In this document: positions 52,332 through 59,884 of the stretch, piece after piece
How the letters are laid out: every line of letters starts with the position of its first letter
Position numbering within the stretch: the first letter of the stretch is position 1
DNA from: Streptomyces shenzhenensis
Lineage (GTDB): Bacteria > Actinomycetota > Actinomycetes > Streptomycetales > Streptomycetaceae
Length of the DNA stretch: 64,000 bases
Assembly: GCF_003688995.1 (NCBI RefSeq)
Contig: NZ_PENI01000040.1
Coordinates: forward strand, 23,664-87,663
Reading direction: 5' to 3'
The notes under the pieces: generated by a model
Told to the model about the DNA's origin: nothing
Seen by the model: the letters and a program-made list of their open reading frames with translations, nothing else
Databases searched by the model: none
Made by a program: the position numbers and the translations under genes

Positions 52332-53423
52332 TCACCTGCCGGATCCGTAGAGCGCGAGCAGCCGGGCGACCTGGGTGGCACGGGTGTTGCCTCGAAAGGC
52401 GCGTCTGACGGCCTCGGAATGAATACGGCGATCGACCGGGGAGTCGAGCAGGCGCAGCACCGTGTCGGCCAGGATCTCGGGAGTGGGGGCCAGCCCGGGA
52501 AGCCGGAGCGCCCTGAGCGCCGGGATCGAGCGGGCGACGACGGGCAGGCCGGCCACTGCCGCCTGGAGCAAGGTGTCATGGCTTCCCTCCCAGGCCGCGG
52601 TGTGCACATACACATCAGCCGTCCGCAGCAGGCGGAAGGCGTTTCTGCGCGGCAGCCGTCCCGTGACGCAGATCCCCGCCTTCTCCAGAAGGCGGCGGTA
52701 GCGCGGCTCGCCGTCGCCGATCCAGATCCAGGTGAGGCCCGGGTCCGCCGCGGCCGCCGCGCGCACGAAGAAGGCGGGATCCCGTTGCGGGCACAGCGGT
52801 CCCATGGTGACCGCCGTCGCTCCCACGGTCACGGGAGGCGGCACGTCCATGCGGCCGAACGCACTGCCGCGCGGCACACGGGGCACCTGGACGATCTTCC
52901 CCGAGCGGTGCAGACGCGCCGCCAGCTGCCCCTCCCGGGGTGTGCACACGGCCACCACGTCGGCACGTGGCGCGAGCACGTATTCGCAGGCGATGGCGAG
53001 GAGCCGGGCCGCGGCACGGAGGTCCCGGCGCTCGAAGGCATAACAGTGCGGACTGTAGACGATGGAATCCGTCGGGATGCTGGGCGAGAGACGGACATAC
53101 ATCCCCGCGCCGAACGAGTGCGCGTGGACCCGATCGGGTCTGACCTCGGCGTAGGTGTCGGCGATGGCGCGCAGCCGGGCTCGGTGGCCGCCGGGCAGGG
53201 AAACGATCCTGGCCCCACGCATACCGGGGGGAATTCCAGAAGGATCGCACGGTTCTGTGACGAGTACCCAGTGCTCCAGATGACGGGTGGCGGCGAGATA
53301 CTCGCCCAGCGCGGAAAATGCGCTCCGGGCGTGCGATTCCACGACATGCAGAATACGGCCGGGAGCTTCGGTTACCGCGTCGAGGACATGAGCCGGGCGC
53401 GGGCGGGCGAAAGTCGAGGACAT
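52332..53423 (-). CDS. GT4-family glycosyltransferase
   Basis: A 363-residue GT-B glycosyltransferase. N-terminal RILHVVESHARSAFSALGEY is typical of GT4 nucleotide-sugar transferases; C-terminal domain has TWIWIGDGEPRYRRLLEKAG, VYVHTAAWEGSHDTLLQAA (E-x7-E type region) and LPVVARSIPALRA. Start ATG 53423 preferred over GTG 53432. Monocistronic. Likely adds a sugar to a surface glycan or metabolite. Confidence 0.85.
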   Translation of the reverse strand: MSSTFARPRPAHVLDAVTEAPGRILHVVESHARSAFSALGEYLAATRHLEHWVLVTEPCDPSGIPPGMRGARIVSLPGGHRARLRAIADTYAEVRPDRVHAHSFGAGMYVRLSPSIPTDSIVYSPHCYAFERRDLRAAARLLAIACEYVLAPRADVVAVCTPREGQLAARLHRSGKIVQVPRVPRGSAFGRMDVPPPVTVGATAVTMGPLCPQRDPAFFVRAAAAADPGLTWIWIGDGEPRYRRLLEKAGICVTGRLPRRNAFRLLRTADVYVHTAAWEGSHDTLLQAAVAGLPVVARSIPALRALRLPGLAPTPEILADTVLRLLDSPVDRRIHSEAVRRAFRGNTRATQVARLLALYGSGR

Positions 53424-53828
53424 GTTTCTCACCGGAGAAGAATCGGGGAGCGGTGACGTCCTGGCTCACACATCCGTGCAGCAACAGTTGGGCAAGGATC
53501 GTCCGCGGGGAACGAATTATGCGGTGAATTGATGATCCAGCCATATCACATCAGCTGATCTCCGATTGCCGAGCCCGGGCCGTGGCGTCCATCTCCTAGA
53601 CGCATGAATGCACGACGACCGTGTGTCTCCGGTCGGCACGGAGGTGTGGAAACAGCACCGTGCCGGCCATGACTGATGACCGTCGGGCCGTCGCCGCGCA
53701 GCACACCTCGGCAGGCGGCGTCACCTGTCTGGACAGTCGGCCGTCATGCCGAAGAAGCCCGACGATCTGATACGTATACCCCTTCCGACGGTGGAAGGGG
53801 TCTTCGACCCGATAGGTGAGTAAGGCAT
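53424..53828. other. Divergent region before DUF11 gene
   Basis: No gene recognised. It should contain the GT4 promoter (left) and the DUF11-protein promoter (right). A short GAAGGGG is seen near 53790, and GGTGAG upstream of the ATG at 53829. Confidence 0.4.
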
Positions 53829-54413
53829 ATGAAGAAGTACTCAAGGCGGATGCTCGCCATCATGCTCATGGCGGGTGGTGCCGCAGGGGGCGCGCTCGGG
53901 CTGGTGGCCGCCCCGCAGGCGGCGGCGGCCGGGGCGGGGGCTGATCTGTCCATCGCCAAGGCCGGTCCGGCACTGGGGAACGCGGGAGACCCGATCACCT
54001 ACCAGATCGTCGTCACCAACTACGGTCCCGACGCCTCCACCGGGTGGGTCGTCACCGACCAGATCCCGACCGGGCTGCTCAACCCGAACGTCACCACGTC
54101 CGCCGCCAACTGCGGCCAGAGCAACGGCACCATCTCCTGTCAGGGCGGTGCTCTGGCGGTGGGGTCCAGTGCCGTCATCTCCGTCACCGGCACGGCCGGC
54201 CCGAGCGGATTCCGGATGACCAACACGGCGACCGTCGACGGTGTCGAGGCCGACCCGGACACCGACAACAACGTCTCTTCCGCCAACACGAACATCCTGC
54301 CGGTCCCGATGATCGACCCGGCGGTCGGAGCGGGAGTCGCCGCCGCTGCCATGGTCGGGGCCGGCGCTGTCTTCTACCGCCGTCGTCTCGGCACGGGCAC
54401 GCCGGCGCTGTAA
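53829..54413 (+). CDS. Secreted DUF11 protein with VPMIDP-type anchor
   Basis: A 194-residue secreted protein. Signal peptide (KKYSRRMLAIMLMAGGAAGG, ending AAAA); one DUF11 domain (ITYQIVVTNYGPDASTGWVV, VEADPDTDNN); then C-terminal VPMIDPAVGAGVAAAAMVG hydrophobic helix and YRRR. The signal peptide and anchor match those of the 23595 protein, with the propeller-like domain missing. Probably a small sibling displayed on the same surface. Confidence 0.83.
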   Translation: MKKYSRRMLAIMLMAGGAAGGALGLVAAPQAAAAGAGADLSIAKAGPALGNAGDPITYQIVVTNYGPDASTGWVVTDQIPTGLLNPNVTTSAANCGQSNGTISCQGGALAVGSSAVISVTGTAGPSGFRMTNTATVDGVEADPDTDNNVSSANTNILPVPMIDPAVGAGVAAAAMVGAGAVFYRRRLGTGTPAL

Positions 54414-54534
54414 CACCCCGGCCACTGCCGGTTCTCCACCGGGCGTTTTGGGCTCCCGGGCTCAAGGGACCAGGGCCCACCGCCCCTCCCCGACCGCCCG
54501 GAGCCCGACCCCGAGCACCGCACGGGTGCCGCGG

Positions 54535-54765
54535 TCATGTCTCGCTGCGGGACGTGCCGCGTTGACGGGGGACCAGCACGGCACCGGGGCGCGCGGGAGG
54601 ACGGGGCGCCTCGGGCGAGGGCCGTGGCTGCGGCATGACCTGCTCGTCCGCCTCAGTGGCCTTTCTCCGCCTGGTCGTGGCGAAATACACCAGGCAGAAG
54701 CACGCACAGAACGCGTTCAGGAAGAGCACCCAGAAGAGCAAGATGACCATAATGACAGTCCTCAT
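54535..54765 (-). CDS. Small single-pass membrane protein
   Basis: A 76-residue protein with an N-terminal hydrophobic helix (VIMVILLFWVLFLNAFCACF, including two cysteines) followed by RRRK and a Pro/Arg-rich cytoplasmic tail. AAGGAG is 12 bases upstream. No family. Convergent with the DUF11 gene; the next gene (Nudix) lies upstream in the same direction. Confidence 0.5.
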   Translation of the reverse strand: MRTVIMVILLFWVLFLNAFCACFCLVYFATTRRRKATEADEQVMPQPRPSPEAPRPPARPGAVLVPRQRGTSRSET

Positions 54766-54834
54766 GATCTTTGGTCACTCCTTGTCTCGGTAGAAGAAGA
54801 AGCACCACTGGTCGACGGTCGGATCAGGGAAGGG

Positions 54835-55359
54835 TCACTCGCAGGGGCAGCACGTGGCGTGCGCGAGCCTTCGGCATGTCCCCGTGGTACCGACGGCTGT
54901 CGGGTACCAGCGTCCGTCCAGGAACATCCCCTGGTCTCCTCGCACACTCACCGTCGGGGCCGCCTTCAGCCAGGCGGTGACGGAGGCCCGGTATCCCTCG
55001 TGCATGCGCACCCTGTGCAGCTCATTGGGGCTGAACAAGCCGAGCTGCCGGTGCTCGTCGCTGAGCACGGGGGCGGCATCGGGGGTCAGCACGAGGCATC
55101 CGTAGGTGACGGTGAGGACGCTGCGGCCGGGCTCCGGTTCGTGTGACCACACGTCCAGCAGAGGGCCGGCCATGGTCTGCCATCCCGATTCCTCCGCGAT
55201 CTCGCGGACCACGCACTGTTCTGGTGTTTCACCACGTTCGAGGCGCCCTCCAGGAAGCTCCCACTCATTGCGTTCGTTCAGTAGGAGAAGGACACGAAGA
55301 TCAAGAGAAAGAGTCACTCCCCTGACGTACACGGAGTAGGCAGGCCGTGCGTGGGTCAT
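54835..55359 (-). CDS. Nudix hydrolase
   Basis: A 174-residue Nudix protein. The Nudix box G-x5-E-x7-REUxEExGU is clear in GGRLERGETPEQCVVREIAE (residues about 36-55) followed by ESGW. ATG 55359 follows GGAAGG. Hydrolyses nucleoside diphosphate derivatives; substrate unknown. C-terminus has a CCPC cluster. May be transcribed with the small membrane gene at 54535. Confidence 0.9.
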   Translation of the reverse strand: MTHARPAYSVYVRGVTLSLDLRVLLLLNERNEWELPGGRLERGETPEQCVVREIAEESGWQTMAGPLLDVWSHEPEPGRSVLTVTYGCLVLTPDAAPVLSDEHRQLGLFSPNELHRVRMHEGYRASVTAWLKAAPTVSVRGDQGMFLDGRWYPTAVGTTGTCRRLAHATCCPCE

Positions 55360-55455
55360 AGTAGTCCTTCCGTGTCGCACCCGGCGCTGGTGGCAGCGAC
55401 TTCCAACTGAAATTGATGAATTTTCAGATGATAATTCTTGATCATCGGACGGGTG

Positions 55456-56544
55456 TCAGAAGGTGACGCCGTGTTCATGCATCCAGATGACCGGATTCAC
55501 TGCAGATCCGAATTCCGGGGTGACGCGCACCTCGAAATGAAGATGCGGCCCCGAGGAGTTACCGGAGTTACCGGAAAGCGCAATCGGATCACCAGGTCTG
55601 ACGTATTGTCCCGTACTCACCCGGAAAACCGACAGATGCGCGTACTGCGTGTAGTACCCGTTGTCGTGCCGGATGACGATGTTGTTGCCGAAGGCGCCGT
55701 CACAGCCGGTCGCGACGACCACTCCGGCGCCCACGGCATGGACCGGAGTGCCCATCGGGACGGCGAAATCCTGTCCCGTGTGCCGATGCGCCCAGTGCGA
55801 GCCGTCCGCGCCGAAGCCCGCCGAGAGCACATAGCCGTGCACCGGCAGGGTCCACTGGCTCCCCGCGTGGCCGAGGAGGGGCGGAGCGGACAGCTCGCGG
55901 GGGGTCGGCGTGGACCCGTCCCGGCAGGGGGTGGCGGCGGCCGCGCGCAGCGCCTCGGCCTCCTGCAACGCACGGGCCCGGCGCAGCTTCGCCTGGATGT
56001 CCCGCTTGGCCGCCACCTGCTGCTGCTGGAGCTGCCGGACGAAACGGAGGCCGGCCGACGCCTTCCGCTTCGACTCGGCGAGTTCCACCGTGTTCCGCCG
56101 CACGCGCTGCAAGGAGGCCGCCAGATTGTGATGGGCGCTGCGCACGAGGCTCAGATTTCGCAGCAGATCACGGCGGGGGGACGCCGTCAGGGCCCACAGC
56201 GTGTCGGGCAGCAGACCACCGCGGTACTGAATCCGGGCCAATTCGCCCGCATCGGCCCTGAGTTCACGGAGGTCGCTTTGCTGACGCGCGAGATCCGCCT
56301 GGAGAAGCCGCAGGGCCGTCGTCTGGGCCTCGGTGCTGCGGCGGTACGCCTCGTGCCGTTGGACGGCACGTGACGCCTCCTCGTACAGGTGCTGCAACTG
56401 GAGTCGCGAGTCGGCCCCCGGGACATTCGCCGGGCCTCCTTCGCCATCCGCCCATGCGGCCGAGGGCGGCAGTGAGGACAGGCCGAGAACCAGTACCGCG
56501 CAGAGGAGGAATCCGCGAGAACGCCTGGTCAGTGTGAACCACAT
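55456..56544 (-). CDS. Secreted M23 (LytM-type) peptidoglycan endopeptidase
   Basis: A 362-residue secreted protein: signal peptide (RGFLLCAVLVLGLSSLPPSA), a long coiled-coil region (about 45-195), and a C-terminal M23 domain with zinc ligands in HRHTGQDFAVP (HxxxD) and GPHLHFEVR (HxH); GAFGNNIVIRHDNGYYTQYA is the family strand. This layout resembles EnvC/NlpD-like hydrolases or activators. ATG 56544 gives a proper signal peptide; the upstream in-frame extension is Arg-rich and unlikely. Confidence 0.9.
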   Translation of the reverse strand: MWFTLTRRSRGFLLCAVLVLGLSSLPPSAAWADGEGGPANVPGADSRLQLQHLYEEASRAVQRHEAYRRSTEAQTTALRLLQADLARQQSDLRELRADAGELARIQYRGGLLPDTLWALTASPRRDLLRNLSLVRSAHHNLAASLQRVRRNTVELAESKRKASAGLRFVRQLQQQQVAAKRDIQAKLRRARALQEAEALRAAAATPCRDGSTPTPRELSAPPLLGHAGSQWTLPVHGYVLSAGFGADGSHWAHRHTGQDFAVPMGTPVHAVGAGVVVATGCDGAFGNNIVIRHDNGYYTQYAHLSVFRVSTGQYVRPGDPIALSGNSGNSSGPHLHFEVRVTPEFGSAVNPVIWMHEHGVTF

Positions 56545-57566
56545 GCCGGCCCCAGTTCCTCGGTGAGACACCGTTCGGCCAGGTGCAGGTGCGTCGGAGC
56601 CGAGAGGCGGCCGTCGGCGGTGGCCTGATGTCACGCCCGTCCCTGCGGCGCCCGTCGGCGGAACGGACGGAACGTTCTGATGGATCGTCTGCGGCTGACG
56701 GGATACGTCGGATTCGCGGGCCAAGGATTCCCCTTGCACATGGGCGGTCCGTGTTCGTTCGGCGGCAACGTCTGAGTCGGAGAAAACCCGGACCGTGGCC
56801 TTCGGCGCACGCGATGACCGGTGATCCTCCTTGAGCGGATGCCTTTCATATCGAGGAACTCGGGACCGCCGCATGACGGCGTGAGAACGACGGCGCACCG
56901 ATGACGGGCCCCGCATCCTGTCTTCAAGGACGGCGTGCGGGCCGGAATGAGCAATCCGCCGCTGATCGAGTGATACGGCGTCACTCCGCCTTGGCGCCGG
57001 GGATGGACACCGGGCAGCGCGGCGCGATCTCCCGGTTTCGACAGGACGGCAAGGGTGGGATGATCCGATCTTCCTGGACCAGAAGGTAGCATCTTCCGCT
57101 GGACGTACGGCGTGGATTCACTCCAGGAAGAAGCGAAGGCCATATAAAGGGGTGGCAATCCTCCGTAGCGATCAGGGGAGACAAAGCCGTGATGTCATGG
57201 ATCGGCGCCTCCTTTCTTCCCGGCTTGCACGGTGGCCATGGCCGTCCGTCCTCAGCACAATGCTGAGGGCCATCCTGAGAGTTCGCAGTCAATGGCTCCT
57301 TCATCAACGGGCGGCGTATCGGTCCCGACCATGTTTCGCGGCACCCCACGGATACGATCCGAGCAACGGATGACCTGAGCCGGTCCCACAGACCCCGTTA
57401 GGCACCCACGGGCCCGGACGAAAGGACCGGCATGTCACCAAGCCGTCCGTGTAACTGAGCTGAGGACCCGCTCTGCGTATCGAGTCTCGGCGACTCTCAA
57501 GAACATCGATGGGATTCATCGCGCGCCTGTGAACGCCCTCGGCGAATCCTCGTCCAGGAGCCGTCC
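56545..57566. promoter_or_regulatory. Long upstream region of paralogous sigma gene
   Basis: About one kilobase without a convincing gene. At 57135-57161 is the box shared with the other sigma gene (GAAGGC, TATAAAGGGGTG, CAATCC). It is about 400 bases upstream of the sigma start, so a long leader or a small undetected gene between may exist. Confidence 0.45.
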
Positions 57567-58358
57567 TTGTCAAATTCAACCAGACATCGTACGCCGGCGG
57601 TCGGCCTTTCGGACCGTCACGGCGCTGATCCTGCGACAACCGAGTTAGACGACCAAGAGCTGGCTCAATTAGTGCGAGACGGCGATACCGAGGCCTTCGC
57701 CGAACTCTTCACCCGGCATCGCGCAGCCGCCACCCGGCTGGCCGCGATGCACGCCGATGACGCCCACACCGCACAGGATGTCGTGGCCGAGGCGTTCTCC
57801 CGTGTGCTGCAGGCGCTGCGGTCCGGCGGGGGCCCTTCGAGCTCCTTCAGGAGCTATCTGCTGAAGGTCCTGCGCAACGTGGTGGCCGAATGGGGCAGGG
57901 GCGCGGGCCGGCAGGTGTATGTGCCGGACGTCAGCCTCTACGAGGTGGAATGCGCGGCCTCGGCGGGATACGAAGCCCTCAGGAACTACGAGCACACGCT
58001 GGCGATCGAGGCGCTCGCGTCCCTCTCGGACCGGTGGAGAACCGTCCTTTGGTGCACCATCGTGCAGTCCCAGCAGCCCGCGGCCATCGCCAGCAGCATG
58101 GGCATCAGCCCGAACAGCGTCGCGGCCCTGGCCTATAGGGCGAAGGAAGGCCTGCGACAGGCGTATCTCACGGTCCATCTGGGCCAGCAGAGATACCACA
58201 GTCCGTGCTCCGGCTATGTGCGACGGCTTGCCGCGTATTCCCGCGGACGGCTCAGTGAGTGCGCATCCGAAGAGATGGCACTGCATGTCAAAGAATGCGT
58301 GACATGCGGCCTTCTGTATCAGGAGATCGACGAACTCAACAGCATCTTCCGTGCCTAG
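57567..58358 (+). CDS. ECF-like sigma factor with C-terminal zinc motif (paralogue of 29711)
   Basis: A 263-residue sigma factor very similar to the 29711-30526 protein: DGDTEAFAELFTRHR, VAEAFSRVLQALRSGGGPSS, LASLSDRWRTVLWCTIVQSQ, MGISPNSVAALAYRAKEG and a C-terminal HVKECVTC (HxxxCxxC). TTG 57567 follows CCAGGAG with six bases of spacing. Followed in the same direction by wecB (61-base gap), so it may be co-transcribed with it. Self-contained zinc motif suggests autoregulation. Confidence 0.85.
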   Translation: MSNSTRHRTPAVGLSDRHGADPATTELDDQELAQLVRDGDTEAFAELFTRHRAAATRLAAMHADDAHTAQDVVAEAFSRVLQALRSGGGPSSSFRSYLLKVLRNVVAEWGRGAGRQVYVPDVSLYEVECAASAGYEALRNYEHTLAIEALASLSDRWRTVLWCTIVQSQQPAAIASSMGISPNSVAALAYRAKEGLRQAYLTVHLGQQRYHSPCSGYVRRLAAYSRGRLSECASEEMALHVKECVTCGLLYQEIDELNSIFRA

Positions 58359-58419
58359 AAGGACCTCGCTCCACATGGGGCGCGCCAACCATCCCGGTCT
58401 GCATTGGAGCCAATGAGCC

Positions 58420-59643
58420 ATGAACGAGACGAACGACATCGCGGTGGTGCTGGGAACACGTCCGGAGATCATCAAACTGGCCGGAGTGATCCGCGGTCTC
58501 GGACCACGTGCCTCGATCTTCTACACCGGGCAGCACTACGACAGGGAACTCTCCGACAGCTTCTTCCACGCGTTCAAACTCCCGGAGCCGCATGTGCGTC
58601 TCACCGGGGTCAGCGCGGCCCACCGCAGTATTCAGATCGCGCGGGCCACCCAGCAACTCGCCGAGCATTTCAGGCGGGTGCCCCCGAAGGTGGTCGTGGT
58701 GCAGGGCGACACCAATGCGACATCCGCAGGTGCGCAAGCCGCGAACTACTGCGGAATCCCGGTCCTGCACGTGGAAGCGGGCCTTCGGTCCCACGACCGG
58801 ACCATGCCGGAGGAGATCAACCGACGTCTGGTTTCCGTGCTGGCCGACGTGCACTGCGCCCCCACGTCATGGAATGCCGCGAACCTTGTCTCCGAAGGAA
58901 TCCCGCTGCACAGGATCAGGGTGACGGGCAACACCATCGTGGAGGCCACCCGTGAATCCATGCCGGGACCGCTGGAGACTCGTGAATTACTCGACCGATA
59001 TGGGCTCAGGGAGAACGAGTTCATCATCGCGACGATGCACCGTCCGGAGAACACGGACTCCCCCGAGCGGCTCTCCGAGATCATCGACGCGCTTGCCGAG
59101 GCGCCGATTCCCGTGGTTTTCCCGATGCATCCGAGGACGGTCAGCAGCGCCCACTCCTTCGGCCTGGGCGGACCGCTGTCCCGGCTCCGCTGCATCCCCC
59201 CGCTCGATCATTCGGCGTTCCTGTCGCTGGCCAGCAACGCGCGCCTGCTGATCTCCGACTCGGGCGGGATCCAGGAGGAGTGCACGATCATCAAGAAGCC
59301 CCTGATCGTGGTCAGGAAGAACACGGAGCGGCCCGAGACGATCGCCACCGGCTTCGCCGTGCGCGTGCGCCACAAGCACGAGATCTCCGAGGAGATCACT
59401 CGTATCCTGCTCAATCCGGACCTGGTGAGTGCGCTGGCCGGCCGGCCGTGCCCCTTCGGCGACGGCAAGGCCAGTGAGCGCATCGCGGAGATCGCCCTGG
59501 CCATGGCCGAGAGAACGGCTCTTCCGTACAGCGAGACGGGCGACGAGTTCTCCAGCGGCCCCGAACCGATCGGGCCGCAAGGAGGTGCCGCGGGCAGGGC
59601 ACTGCGCCGTTCCCCGGTCCAGCAGGGCTCCATCGGCCAGTGA
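58420..59643 (+). CDS. wecB: UDP-N-acetylglucosamine 2-epimerase
   Basis: A 407-residue WecB-type epimerase. Catalytic residues: Asp in VVQGDTNATS, Glu in HVEAGLRSHDRTMPEEINRR, His in TMHRPEN; SDSGGIQEE and RKNTERPETIATG complete the UDP site. It makes UDP-ManNAc from UDP-GlcNAc. About 30 extra Gly/Pro-rich residues at the C-terminus. Its product would be the substrate of a UDP-ManNAc dehydrogenase (the Cys-less homologue at 13324) or of ManNAc-containing teichoic-acid linkage enzymes. A terminator follows. Confidence 0.93.
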   Translation: MNETNDIAVVLGTRPEIIKLAGVIRGLGPRASIFYTGQHYDRELSDSFFHAFKLPEPHVRLTGVSAAHRSIQIARATQQLAEHFRRVPPKVVVVQGDTNATSAGAQAANYCGIPVLHVEAGLRSHDRTMPEEINRRLVSVLADVHCAPTSWNAANLVSEGIPLHRIRVTGNTIVEATRESMPGPLETRELLDRYGLRENEFIIATMHRPENTDSPERLSEIIDALAEAPIPVVFPMHPRTVSSAHSFGLGGPLSRLRCIPPLDHSAFLSLASNARLLISDSGGIQEECTIIKKPLIVVRKNTERPETIATGFAVRVRHKHEISEEITRILLNPDLVSALAGRPCPFGDGKASERIAEIALAMAERTALPYSETGDEFSSGPEPIGPQGGAAGRALRRSPVQQGSIGQ

Positions 59644-59709
59644 CACGCCCCGGAGTCCCCAGGGCGTCAGGTGACCGATGTGCGTCCGCGGACGCCCGTC
59701 GTGCACACC

Positions 59710-59760
59710 GGCCGGCTTGCCCTGCTGACACCCGCTGAAGGGCAGCAGGGCAAGCCGGCC
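59710..59760. terminator. Bidirectional terminator, 18-bp stem
   Basis: Arms 59710-59727 and 59743-59760 (GGCCGGCTTGCCCTGCTG and its complement) pair perfectly; loop 15 bases. It separates convergent wecB and the chaplin gene. Confidence 0.85.
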
Positions 59761-59884
59761 ACGCCCGGTCGGCAGCCGCGCCCCCCGGACGTGGGGCGCG
59801 GGCCGGCCCCACCGTCGGGCCACACGTCGTTGGATGGCCGTGAGGAGAGGACCGGTGTCTTCCGGCCGGGGCGCTCTTTCCCCG

